From Glebionis coronaria (Eukaryota > Streptophyta > Magnoliopsida > Asterales > Asteraceae), in assembly GCA_025667525.1 (NCBI GenBank), contig CM046878.1:396928974-396992973 (forward strand): a stretch of 64,000 nucleotides of DNA, given 5' to 3'. Below, one piece after another: positions 35,282 through 45,707 of this stretch; positions within the stretch are counted from its first letter, which is position 1, and the number at the start of each line of letters is the position of its first letter. The position numbers and the translations under genes were made by a program. The notes under the pieces were generated by a model, which saw only the letters and a program-made list of their open reading frames with translations, ran no database searches and was not told the DNA's origin.

Positions 35282-37304
35282 AATCCCCTACACTTGACCA
35301 TTGCAATGTCCTCATGCAATGCATTAGTTACACAGCAAGATTACACTTTTCATCGTAATCAATCCACGTTGGCCTTTATTAAAGAGATAGGAAATTAAAA
35401 ACATACAAAATAAAGAAATCAAAAGCATACCTTGGGTTTTGAAAATGTTATGAATAATCATCATCCTCAAGTTTTCACTTTCTCCAAACCAAGCTTAAAA
35501 ACGAGATCATTGTTATTATAAGTTAGTAAACTAACACGAACTCATGTGGGCCAATTACTCACTTAGACTCCCTTATTCCTAGGTGTATCTCTTATATTTT
35601 ATTATTTGTCTTGAATGATCATGAAGATGCATTGTTTGACTTATTTCGATAGTTATTTAGTCTGAAAATAAAGTGCACGATTTAATCAATAGTTAGCTAA
35701 AGGACCAAATCTTTTAAAACTGCTTCTCGGGATATCAGAAAGTTCATATCTTGGCATAACTTGGTTCGCGATTTGAGACCTTTCTCGGGCCGATATTTGG
35801 CAGCGACTTCATACTTCAAATCTTGAGAGACGTTCATGAAATAATGGTCTTCTCTTCATAATTGGAATTTCTTCACTTGAAATTTTTGAGAGATTCTTCA
35901 TATATGGACCACGACTTCTTCATTTTTCTCCAATCTTTATTTTGGACTTTGATATACAACGATCCGCCTCCTTTTATGACTTGGATCTATTTATCCTCAT
36001 ACCTTGTTAGGGTCTTTTCGGATACACTTCTCCATGACTTTTGGGGAGTTTTGCTTTACGTCGTGAGTCTCGATCCTTCATATTGATTTTCGATAAATGA
36101 TTCTTCACATCACTTTGGATCTTTAGCAACAAAACATAGCCCTCATGCCTTGTTAGGGCCTTTTCGGACTCGCCAATCTTCGCGCCCCGCTTCATAAGTT
36201 ATGCCTTGGCTATGAACTCTCGTCATTACCGAGCAACTTTTAAATGATCTGGGGCTAGAAGCTAAGTAACTTTTCAAATCGTACAACCTTATTTATTAGC
36301 AAATAAATTATTAGCAAGCGATGGGAGAATAGGCTCATAATTAACTCACATAAATTCATGAAAGAATGCTGAACTTATAATTGGCTCTATCATCTCTCGT
36401 TCTCCACAGTTTAAAATCTCAAGTAATGAGACTCGTGGATACTTAGCCTATTAAATCAAAGTTTTGGGTTTTCGAGTCGCCTATAGGATCTTGCAAATTC
36501 TTAGACTCTTTCAAGTTTAGAAATCGCATTTTAAAGTTCCCTTGATAAACGACTCTCTAGGATCAATTATAGGAACTTGCGAAAAGTTCTTGTTCTTAAC
36601 CCGTGAGAGTTAAGACTTTCGCGTTTTATAGCTCCCTATATAAAAGCCTAGCAAAACTTGACTTAAACACGTTAAGGATACTAGCTAGAGTAAACTCGGA
36701 TTGAGTCAAAAGATTCACAACGTTTGAAAATTAAAACCACTTATTAAACATTTATTCTAGCAAAGAAAGAAAATAACTATACAAAAGGGAAAAACTAATA
36801 GGCCAAAATAGATCAAAAATTTTGAAAAATGTCGAAAAATTCATTTTCCGGTTAAAATGAGGACAAAAACAAGGGAAAGACCACTTAACTTCGATAGAAG
36901 TCCCCCCTACACTTAAGATAAACATTGTCCTCAATGTTTAAGCATGTGGGAGTAAGCTCCCCTACACTTAGGACATTGTGCACGTTGTTTAAATCTTGCT
37001 AAGGAAAAGACAACTAAAGAGATTCCTATTTTAATATTGAGGAAATATAAAATAGTGAATCGAAAAGAGTTTAGGATAGAACCGGGACGAAGTAGAACAC
37101 GGAATCACGGGTCGTCAAGAATCGTCAAGAGTGGATCATTGAAGCTCGAATCCCTGATTAAGAAGTGAGGAGAGGAAATAGCAATCCAAGGGGGTCCCCC
37201 CTACACTTATGGTAAAGAAAGCGGAAAGATAGATACATGGGTTGCCTCCCAAGAAGCGCTTGGTTTTTGTTAACCGAGTCGTGAGCCTGACTCGACCTTG
37301 ATTA
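35282..37304 (-). other. 3' untranslated interior of element C
   Basis: No supported ORF. It contains a conserved-looking stretch at 37236-37263 (minus strand: CCAAGCGCTTCTTGGGAGGC then AACCCATG) and two copies of CCTTGTTAGGG-CTTTTCGG (about 36002 and 36149). Segments reading CCCCTACACTTA recur at 36906, 36960 and 37197. In complete Athila elements RT and integrase would come before such a region; here they are missing. Confidence 0.6.
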
Positions 37305-39515
37305 TCAACGGAAGTAGCATGAAAAATATCCACCAGGATCAAAGACATAGTTTTCATCCATCAATAAGTAGGAGCTTAAGGCGAACAAGGCAAGCCAAAA
37401 GAGAAATGGCAAGGTTCCCTTAAGCAGCGACGGAGCACGGTGGAAGCAAAGTTGAAGTGGAGCAAGCATGTCTTCACAATTTCCAAAGATATTTCCTTTT
37501 ATTTCATCAGGTGGATACTGAGATGGCTTAAAGACTTCAATACCGGGATCGAACACCTTTTCCTTTAGGGGAAAATAGCACTCAGGCTCAGCCGAGTGTG
37601 AAGAAGAGCCGCAAAGAAGCACAACCTCGTCCTCAGAAGTGGGACAAAGAGGTGTCAAATCATACGTGCAACGGATTTCGGTGTCGACCGGTTTCTTCTC
37701 CTTTGACAAAATGCTCTTCAAATCCAAAGTAGGATCAAGGCGATAATCTTCAAAATCCAAAGGAGGAGCATCACTCTCATGAGGGAAGTATGTGTTGAGA
37801 AATTCAGAGAAATCTTCCTCAAATGAATAATCGTCCAAAGTAGGATCGAGTGATGGTGGAGGATCTTCATCATGTGAAGAATCGCTCGATAGAGTATCAG
37901 CCTCATCGAAATCATCGAAAGTGGGCAGCTCAGGATACTCAGAAGTACAATCAAAATTATCCGAATCTGAGCTAGAATTATCATCTTCATAAGCATCAAA
38001 GACCGGTGGAGAATCAAAAATGGGAGAAGCGTCCAAAGTAGGGAGAGAATCATCCACATTATCTTCAAAGAGTGGATTATCAGTGGAAGACTCGAATAGA
38101 GGATTGTCATAGACGATAAAGTCATCGAGCACATTTATCATATTTACTGATTCTCGGCCTCCAAAGGATCTACCTGTAAGCTTCCCCATTTTAAAAATTT
38201 TAGAATCATCCCCGACTCGTAAGATTAACTCGCCTTCGGCCACATCTATTAAAGCACGTCCGGTTCTCAAGAATGGCCGACCAAGTATTAGAGGAATACG
38301 AGGGTCCATTTCATAATCAACTACGACAAAATCGACCGGGAAGGTAAATGTGCCAACTTTGATAAACACGTCTTCGGCTATACCAACGGGGTAAGCGAGA
38401 GTGCGGTTTGCAAGTTCGAGAGTCATCTTTGTAGGAATGAGATCGGGCAATGATAGTGTTTTCCAAACACTGAGTGGCATAAGATTAATACTAGCCCCGA
38501 GATCAGCAAGGACAGTAAATTCTTCAGTTTTGTTGAATAAGCAAGACAACACAAAACGACCGGGATCTCCAAGCTTTTCCGGAAGTTCTTTAAGAAGGAC
38601 TGCAGAGCAGTTTTCATTTAAGCGTGTGTTGGCGAGTTCAAGCAACTTCTCCTTCTTGCTAAGCAAGTCCTTGAATGCTTTGACGAATTTCGGCATGTGG
38701 CAAAGTGCTTCAACAAGGCTAATGTTGATGGTCATTTTAGATAGCATATCCACATATTTCATTACATTACAGTCATTCTTGGTTAGCTCGTTGGTCTTGC
38801 CTATGCGAGAAGGGTATGGGATTCTGGGCTGATAAGGATTGGGTGGAGGTGTAGTTGGTGACGGTTGTGATGTTGAAGGGTCCTTCCGAGATACATTGTC
38901 ATGATGAGGCGGAGACGGTAATGGTGTGCTATCCCTAAGTGTAAGAGGGGTAGGGATACATGGTGGTGGAGGAGGTGTAGATAATGGTGGTGAATCAGGT
39001 GGATTGACAATGGTAATTCCACTACGCGTAGTTATAGCACTCACATTAGCTCGCGGATTGGTGACGGTGTTTGAAGGTAGAGAACCCGAAGAAGAAGAAG
39101 GTTGAGCTTCGGGCAAGAAACTAGCCAACAGATTCTTCAATTCAGTTGTTTGAGTGATGAAAGAGGATTGAAGATTTTCACGAACCTCGTTTCTGATGTC
39201 ATTACCTTGCTTTAATATATCTCCCTTCAAATTAATAATCTGGCTCTGTAGATTTTTGATTTGCTCACCTTGAGTTCTCATGATTGTGTCAACATCGAGG
39301 TTAATGGGTGGGTGTTGTTGGGTGGGTGGTTGATAAGGGTTAGAAGCACGAGGTGGGATTTGGTTGCTTCTATTGTAGTTGTTGGCGGGATTTTGGTTTT
39401 GAGGAGAAAAACCGGGTGAAAGGTAATTGTTTGAACGGTAGCTCAACAGATTTCTATCCCCTTGTTGTCTAGCTTGGTAATTTTCCGGTGAATAATTACC
39501 GTAAGCTGCATACAC
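37305..39515 (-). CDS. Gag C-terminus and aspartic protease of element C (736 aa frame)
   Basis: Residues 1-100 are Asn/Gln/Pro-rich (NNYNRSNQIPPRASNPYQPP), and about 95-130 may form a short coiled coil. A proline-rich linker runs to about 235. The retropepsin domain is at about 330-460: VLADLGASINLMPLSVW, then FVVVDYEMDPRIPLILGRPF and RTGRALIDVAEGELILRVG. DLGA is the active-site form usual in Athila elements. Residues 480-736 are a long Asp/Glu/Ser-rich tail, where the RT would be expected in a full element. The tail is open but shows no RT motif. The frame should be joined to Gag upstream (40548-39516), from which it is separated by a one-base shift near 39600. Confidence 0.8.
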   Translation of the reverse strand: MYAAYGNYSPENYQARQQGDRNLLSYRSNNYLSPGFSPQNQNPANNYNRSNQIPPRASNPYQPPTQQHPPINLDVDTIMRTQGEQIKNLQSQIINLKGDILKQGNDIRNEVRENLQSSFITQTTELKNLLASFLPEAQPSSSSGSLPSNTVTNPRANVSAITTRSGITIVNPPDSPPLSTPPPPPCIPTPLTLRDSTPLPSPPHHDNVSRKDPSTSQPSPTTPPPNPYQPRIPYPSRIGKTNELTKNDCNVMKYVDMLSKMTINISLVEALCHMPKFVKAFKDLLSKKEKLLELANTRLNENCSAVLLKELPEKLGDPGRFVLSCLFNKTEEFTVLADLGASINLMPLSVWKTLSLPDLIPTKMTLELANRTLAYPVGIAEDVFIKVGTFTFPVDFVVVDYEMDPRIPLILGRPFLRTGRALIDVAEGELILRVGDDSKIFKMGKLTGRSFGGRESVNMINVLDDFIVYDNPLFESSTDNPLFEDNVDDSLPTLDASPIFDSPPVFDAYEDDNSSSDSDNFDCTSEYPELPTFDDFDEADTLSSDSSHDEDPPPSLDPTLDDYSFEEDFSEFLNTYFPHESDAPPLDFEDYRLDPTLDLKSILSKEKKPVDTEIRCTYDLTPLCPTSEDEVVLLCGSSSHSAEPECYFPLKEKVFDPGIEVFKPSQYPPDEIKGNIFGNCEDMLAPLQLCFHRAPSLLKGTLPFLFWLALFALSSYLLMDENYVFDPGGYFSCYFR

Positions 39516-40548
39516 ATTTTCCGGATTTCCTTGTGTCGAAGGACAATCGGTGTATGAGTGAGGACCGCCACATGTTTCACAAGGATTAGCAACCGCTTTA
39601 ACTTGAAGCGAGAAGCGTAATACTTTTGCTCATTTCAGCCATCATGCGGGTGAGTTCGGTCATCTCAGGGTTTGCGGATGTAGAGGAAACATTGACTCTC
39701 GTGTTGTTTCTAGAAGAAGCAGAAGAATCCCAGTTCTTATGATGAGTAGTCATGTTCTCTATTAACTCTCTACATTCCTCGGGTCTCCTTTTCATGAATG
39801 TGCCACCGGCGGCTGCATTGATCGTATCACGATCTCGAAAAGTCAATCCGTTGTAGAAAGTATCGATCAAGGTGACCGGAAGCATGTTGTGGTTTGGACA
39901 ACGGTCGATCAAGACATTATATCTCTCCCAATCGTCGAAAAGAGATTCATCAGGATCTTGCATGAAACCGCTGATCTAATTGCGAAGGCTTGTAACCATG
40001 GATGGTGGAAAGTAGCGCGAAAGAAAGCGTTGAGTCATGTCATCCCAAGTGTGAATAGAATTCTTCGGGAGACGATCAAACCATTTCTCGGCATGATGCG
40101 ATAAAGTATGCGGGAAGAGTTGTAGGCGGAGAACATCCATCGTGGCACCAGGCAACTTCATGCTTTGGGTGATTGTAATGAACTTGTCGAGGTGTTTGTT
40201 GGCATCATCATCAGGCAATCCTCTAAATGGGTTTGTTTGTACTTGCTGAATCATGTGGTGCTTCAACGAAAACTCAGGAGCGTTGATTTGCATCGGCGCA
40301 ATCGGTCCTCCTCGTCCAAACATTGTTGGTTGACAAAGTTCCTCCATGGTCCGAAGATCGGGCTGTGGAGGAGCATTGTTGTTATTGTTATTATTGTTGA
40401 GGTGCGGTAGTTGATTATTGTTGTTAACACCTGACATATCTAAATCTTCTTGAGGCTCGGGCTCTTGATAGTTAGAAGATCTAGTACGCATACACCTGAA
40501 AATGTAAAAGAAAAAGAAACCAAACGCAAAGGCAATATATATACACAA
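39516..40548 (-). pseudogene. Gag of element C
   Basis: From 40548: a short hydrophobic leader, then MRTRSSNYQEPEPQEDLDM, an Asn-rich stretch and the Athila-type signature TMFGRGGPIAPMQINAPEF. The capsid domain follows (FRGLPDDDANKHLDKFITI, HHAEKWFDRLP, WDDMTQRFLSRYFPP). A TAG at 39978-39976 interrupts the frame where an acidic residue would be expected. The same frame continues with GGTFMKRRPEECRELIENMT to a one-base slip near 39600. The next part, NPCETCGGPHSYTDC, is the C-x2-C-x3-H-x4-C zinc knuckle. Because C is young, the stop must be recent or inherited from a family that moves in trans. Confidence 0.85.
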
Positions 40549-40690
40549 TAAAGATAAAATCTTTTTGGATTTTTGAATTTTTTAATTTTTATGGTTTTTG
40601 AATTTTTTATGCAAGAAAAATAACGTTCACAAGTGAGCGGATCCCAAAAAGCAACGTGTCTAGCACAGAAAACTGTTGATCTTAACGTAA

Positions 40691-40709
40691 AGAGCCGGCA
40701 GCGGCGCCA
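40691..40709 (-). other. Primer-binding site of element C
   Basis: The minus strand reads TGGCGCCGCTGCCGGCTCT, two bases from the LTR. The TGGCGCCGYTGCCGG form is the Asp-tRNA-like site usual in Athila elements. Confidence 0.85.
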
Positions 40710-40711
40710 TT

Positions 40712-42522
40712 TGATAACTAGGTTTTGACTAGGTTCAATTATTGTTCTCGGTATCTTAACGAATTGATCTTAGTTCTCTATGTGTGACTTAGATGATCTT
40801 TGGTGAAAAAGAATATTTTTGGTTGATTTTAAATTTAAATGCAAAGACTTAAAAGTAAAAGTGCTCTTAAAGTAAATCTAAGTCTAATTAAAATAAAGTG
40901 CGAGTATTTAAAAACGTGACTAAAATTAAAAGACACTAAAGTAAAATGACGTAAACTTAAATCTATCTAAGGCAAACTTAAAGTGTGACTAAAACTAAGG
41001 CAAATAATCTAAAAGTGCAATTAAATAAAAGGCAAGTAAAATAAAGTTTGAAGATAGAAATTAAAGATAAAAGCTAATAAGAACCTGAATACAGCTCATT
41101 CGGAATAAACCTTCGTTTGGAATAATCACTCGACCTAAATGTCACCTTTGGTTGAAATGATTCTTCTTCACTTGGAATATTACCAAAGTCCTTGATCCGG
41201 AACAAACTTGTCTGAATATGTCACTTATCCAAAACAATCTTTCATTCGGAACTTGCTGATTCGGAATCTTGTAGAACTTGCCTTGATTCGGAAGATTTGG
41301 TCACCTCTTGATTCGGAACTTTCCGGATGAAGATCCTTGATTCGGAACTTTTGAAGTTCCGAATGAAGGTCTTTGGTTCGGAAGTTTTGACTTCCGAATG
41401 AGTAAGTTTGGTTCGGAACTTTTGAAGTTCCGAATGAAGTTCCTTTATTCGGAACTTGTGAAGTTCCGAATGAGTTTCCTTGATTCGGAACTTTTTGAGT
41501 TCCGAAAGAACAACCTTGGTTCGGAAGTTTTGACTTCCGAATGAACCTTCAATCCTTCCTTGGTTCGGAACTAAATCTGGAAACACAGAAACAAGCAAAA
41601 TCTTCCGAAGAACAAGGAAGGTAATACAGTAGCAGGTATAAACAAAAAGTAATCAAAATCAAACACGCGTATCAATAAAAACAGTAACGAACCCACAAAT
41701 AAGCATCAACAATCAATCAAAAACATGAAATTAAACAACTTTAACCATAATAATCAAAAACACTTTGGATCAAAATAAAAGCATGAACATGAACATAACA
41801 TAAACACAACAAATCAAAGAATAAGAAAGGTAGATAAGAGATTGACAAGATAAAGTAAAGATTGACAAGAATTAAATGAAAACTTACTTGAAATTAAATG
41901 AATTTAAGGTGCGAGACAAGGTAATTAAAATGACAATTAATGTAAATGACAAGTAATTAAATGGTGGAAGAACTAGTGTCACCCTAGCCAACCAGAGTAA
42001 AAAGATGACTAATCTAGACTATTTATAGGGGAGACTAAAGCTTGCTTAGGAAGCTTTCTTAATTGCATACTTAGTCCCTCCTTCTTTAATCTTCTTCTTA
42101 ATTGCAAGATTAGGTCCCTCCTTCTTTTAATCTTCATTAAATGTGGACTTAAAGGACTTTTGGCTTCGGGATTTCTTTGAACTCGTCTTTAAATTCTTCA
42201 ATAAATTAGACTTGAATTCTTCGGCTTTTGATAAACTTCCGTCTTTTGACTTTTTCTTCGATAAATCTTCAGAATTGGTCGTGGACTTCCGTTCTTTTTG
42301 CACTCTTGACTTCTTGACTTCGTCTTTTATCCTTTTCTTCAATAAAAGTCCATAAATTCCCGTGAATGTCCGTGTTTTATCCATTATTCACCTTTTCATC
42401 CTAAATCACAACAAAAACACAAACCACGCATAATTCCGACATAAAAGACATAAGATACACGTTTTGGTCCGGTTATTATTGTAGTTAAGTGGTAGAAAAG
42501 ATGGGTGTTTACACACCTATCA
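40712..42522 (-). repeat. 5' LTR of element C (1811 bp)
   Basis: Nearly identical to 33472-35281. The active-side TATA box CTATAAATAG is on minus at 42028-42019. The TTCGGAA hairpin array is at 41341-41541. Confidence 0.95.
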
Positions 42523-43399
42523 TACACACATGTAGCTTGGATTTACACAACACAAATCCAAGCAAACACATATGCAATGGATGTACACAACAAATCCAAG
42601 TATCCACAAATAACTTGGATGAACACAACTAGTCCAAGTATTCATAAATACATTGGATTGACCTAAAACAAAAAAGGGTATTATGATGAATATGACTAGC
42701 TCATAGATTCATGTTTATCACTACACTAGTGAGTGAGTGATCTTCTCATTGGACATGGTAAAGGAGGGGATCAAGAGGATAATCATATGTAAACATCCTT
42801 AACAATTTAAGTGATCATTTACTAATGATTATGCTATAGAAAATAGAAAGAGGGCTGAGAAAAACGTCCAAGAGGCTTGCTGGAAAATGAGATTTGACCC
42901 ACTATTTATAGGAGACAAAGTTACAACGGATCTATAACGGCTACTGTGCGCGGTACCTTATCTCACCCCGCGGTACCATATCGCTAAGGTACCTGGTAGG
43001 TACTTAAGGTACCGCCACTAGACTCCGCTCTGTTTTTTGTCTTTTAGTGGGGTGGGAATATCTGAGGTATTTGAACCCTTCAAAGGATATTCTAACAGCA
43101 TTTGGAATATGCCATTTTCAAATTTTCATTTTCCATTTTAATAAAACATTTTCTAAAAAAGAAATCTTATTAAAAAGTCTTTTGTCTTATTAACAAAAGT
43201 GAGTTTTAAGGATAATCATTTTGATGATCACTAAGTATGATTAAGAAAGGTTAGTGATATGATTATTACCTTGATGATAGTGTTAGTTAAATAATTCATT
43301 TTGTGTTTTACACTAAATGTGTTGTATGGTTTGTTGTGATCAAAACTAAGAAAGATTAGTTAACACTAATAATGTTTTTAGGCATCACTTGCATTAACA
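42523..43399 (-). repeat. 5' LTR of element B, outer part
   Basis: Continues B's 5' LTR after C. It contains the TATA box CTATAAATAG (minus, 42911-42902) and the cassette at 42948-43016. Confidence 0.95.
42948..43016 (-). promoter_or_regulatory. Repeat cassette in B's 5' LTR
   Basis: Sister of 26122-26190, with CGCG to CTGG changed in one arm. In transcription sense it ends 36 bp before the intact TATA box, the usual place of an upstream promoter element. Confidence 0.75.
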
Positions 43400-43404
43400 C
43401 ATAC

Positions 43405-43807
43405 TCCTACTATGAGTAGGATTTATCCCAAAGGAGAGGATATTCACTCACTATAATTAGAAGATAACAATCAATCTATTTCTGGTATTTATCCTTTCCT
43501 TGGGGTCGAAGCATCAGTGACAGCCCATTAGGGTTTCACTGAATATATAAGGAACCCCCAAGGGTTCCACAAAGGTAATACATTCTACACACTCACATCT
43601 CATCCGATTCTTATAACCCTAACCGATTACTTACTCTCACGCCGGAGTCTAATCGTGGGATACATTCCCACGGTAAGCCTAACGCGTGTTGTTTTAGTGT
43701 GCAGGATCCCAACCAAATAATTCACTTGGTGCAGGAGCCGGAGTCCAGCCAACCCGAATTAAGCCTAATTCGGGTCTAGCAAGGATCACCCAACTTTTGT
43801 ATCAACA
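43405..43807 (+). repeat. 3' LTR of element A, second part
   Basis: Resumes with TCCTACTATGAGTAGG after B's target duplication (CATAC, 43400-43404). Ends ATCAACA, followed by A's own target duplication AAAAT (43808-43812). Confidence 0.95.
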
Positions 43808-44161
43808 AAAATATTATAAGAGTGTTAGGTATCATGAACCAAGAATACCTCCTCACTTGGGCCCAACGGGGTGTCACGTCTCTTGACACTCACACTTACA
43901 AAAAACCAGTGTTATTATGACATACCCCATCCTCATTTGAGCCCCACAACTACCTATTTTATTTTATTTTCTAATAAACATAATTCATTTTTTAAAACAA
44001 AATACGAATTACAATACGATATGGTTCGAATACGAGATGAGATAAAATGAAAATACGATACGATACAAGTTCGATGGAGTTTAATCGGTTCCGAGATCTG
44101 AATCAGATGATTCCGATGGAATACTCAAATACCTCATGAAGCATTTGACGACCTTTTCTTT

Positions 44162-44476
44162 CTAGATTTTCTTCTCAAACTCTTTTTCGGTTCTTGATTC
44201 TTCTGCTAAGGTTTCTCGTAATGCTTCTTCATCAAGAAGCATTTGACGTTCTTGTTCCTCAGTAAGACGAAATTCACCAGGTACCTCGTATTCTTAAACA
44301 GGGCTCTCTGGTTCGTCAAGTAGAGCATCAATAGTAGGAACCGATGATTCGTCCATCGGGTTTGGGTAAGGTTGTGGGGGGATTGATTCAGCAACTTTTT
44401 CCGGTGTCGATGAGTTGCTTCGCGTTTCTTTTCGTTTGTGTTGTTTCTTGTTTCCAAAAGTGTTTTCTTGAGACAT
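44162..44476 (-). pseudogene. Unidentified small charged ORF, unit 2
   Basis: ATG at 44476. Residues 1-60 are polar (MSQENTFGNKKQHKRKETRS...LLDEPESPV), then an in-frame TAA. The same frame stays open for about 43 more residues rich in Glu and Lys (EYEVPGEFRLTEEQERQMLL, then FEKKI) to a stop at 44164-44162. It looks helical. A TATA box lies about 50 bp upstream. Not recognised; possibly part of a DNA transposon or a degraded host gene. Confidence 0.4.
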
Positions 44477-44523
44477 GTTTAAGAGTATGTTTTTGTATGT
44501 GAAAATTAAAGAAAGTGGAAGTA

Positions 44524-44533
44524 GTATTTATAG
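44524..44533 (-). promoter_or_regulatory. TATA box of small unit 2
   Basis: The minus strand reads CTATAAATAC, about 50 bp before the ATG at 44476. Confidence 0.5.
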
Positions 44534-44681
44534 AGAAAATATGGCCGTTGGAAATTCAAAATATATAGCCGTTGGAAAATTCAAATTACAACACAGAAAA
44601 AGCGAGCATACATTACGAAAATTAAAATAACAAGACAGAAAATAAATTTACAACAACGAAATTAAAATTACAACACGGAAA

Positions 44682-44976
44682 TTAAAATTCTTTCACCAAT
44701 TCCTTTTTAAATTCCATTTGTCTTTCAAATTTAGCGGCTTCTTCAAATAAGGCATCATGTACCGCATAGTCCTTGTCTGATTCTTTTTTCAAAAAATTGA
44801 TCATCGAATCACACCACTCTTTTGGAATATTAGTGCATTCTTCGTATACTTTCTGCTAATCATCTTTAGCAATGGATGCAATTTGCAATCGTTTTCTGTC
44901 GAACGTTGTCTTCTTTAATTAGTTTGGCAACCAAGCTTTTGATTTGATCAAAAGTGTGTGGAGTTGAACAAGACAT
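44682..44976 (-). pseudogene. Unidentified small charged ORF, unit 1
   Basis: ATG at 44976 starts MSCSTPHTFDQIKSLVAKLI. After about 33 codons a one-base shift leads to a frame reading IASIAKDD, a TAG, then VYEECTNIPKEWCDSMINFL and DALFEEAAKFERQMEFKKEL, ending at 44684-44682. The layout (TATA, AT-rich leader with TACAAA, ATGTCT start, CACTTTTG soon after) matches unit 2, so the two may be diverged duplicates. Product unknown. Confidence 0.4.
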
Positions 44977-45048
44977 GTTATTTGTTGATTTGAATTTAAG
45001 TTTGATTGTAATTTAGAAATTTGTATGTAAAAATATGAATTTTGTAGC

Positions 45049-45058
45049 GTATTTATAT
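45049..45058 (-). promoter_or_regulatory. TATA box of small unit 1
   Basis: The minus strand reads ATATAAATAC, about 75 bp before the ATG at 44976. Confidence 0.5.
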
Positions 45059-45144
45059 TGGAAGAGGGATAAAATAAAAAAAAATTTAGAAAACAAATTT
45101 GTAAAACGTTACTCAACGATAAGAAATAGGTGTGGGCCAAAATT

Positions 45145-45707
45145 ATTTTGTCATTTTTCTCCTCACTTTAGTGGCGAAAATGCCTAGTACTGAGCTAAGG
45201 CGGTGTCGTGGCGGGCTGTGACGAATTGCCCCATAAAAGATGTCGGGTTCACGACATCTTTTACTCTAAGAAGCACGACGTAATTATTTTAATTTATATC
45301 TTAATTTAAAAAACGTGACGCAAAAATATTTTTAGTCGTTTATTCCTCGAATTTATTTATGTTCAAAAAAATGCTCAAAAAAAATTTATGTTCAAAAAAA
45401 TAATCACTAAAAAAGGCCCATAAAATAAGTATCATCTTTCGGTTACAAAAGTTTAACAAAAAGAGTAAAAAAATTTAGAGGGAAAAACGACTTAAAGGTT
45501 TGGTCCAAGATGCAAAAGATTTGACCCGATCATACAAACGTAGTTAATGCTCTTAGCATGTATACAATTGGGGCCCACCTTTTCCTTCCTGTCTTCCTTC
45601 TTTTCTTCTTTTGACTTTCCTTGCTCATAATTCTCTCATTTTTCACCTTCTTCTTCTCCTAAAATCCTTATGCTCATCTAAAATTCCAAAAGAAACAAAA
45701 CTTTTGG
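45145..45707 (+). promoter_or_regulatory. Upstream region of the kinase gene
   Basis: No ORF supported. The last 110 bp (TTCCTTCTTTTCTTCTTTTG, CACCTTCTTCTTCTCC) are a CT-rich tract typical of a plant core promoter and 5' UTR. No convincing TATA box was seen. Confidence 0.45.

Larger units (their letters stand above)
33472..42522 (-). mobile_element. Element C: young non-autonomous Athila-like Ty3/gypsy element
   Basis: Target duplication TACAC at 33467-33471 and 42523-42527. LTRs are 1810 and 1811 bp and differ at about three positions that I can see, so this is the youngest insertion here. Orientation is minus, with primer site TGGCGCCGCTGCCGGC at plus 40709-40694. The interior (35282-40711) encodes Gag (one stop, one frameshift) and a long protease ORF, then about 2 kb without ORFs. 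No RT, RNase H or integrase is present. It therefore must have moved with enzymes from a relative. Confidence 0.93.
24975..43399 (-). mobile_element. Element B: non-autonomous LTR retrotransposon with several own ORFs, split by C
   Basis: Both LTRs start (plus strand) TGTAGAAACTAGAAGGG and end TTAACA. CATAC flanks the whole (24970-24974 and 43400-43404). Orientation is minus: the primer site TGGTATCAGAGC is next to the right LTR (plus 32748-32737) and the purine tract AAAAAGGGGGAGAT is next to the left LTR. The 6.2-kb interior (26574-32750) has no RT, integrase, protease or gag motif in any frame. It holds three minus-strand ORFs (353, 232 and 108 residues) and three copies of a cassette also present in the LTRs. 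Lineage (copia or gypsy) cannot be told; B must rely on another element's enzymes. Confidence 0.9.
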
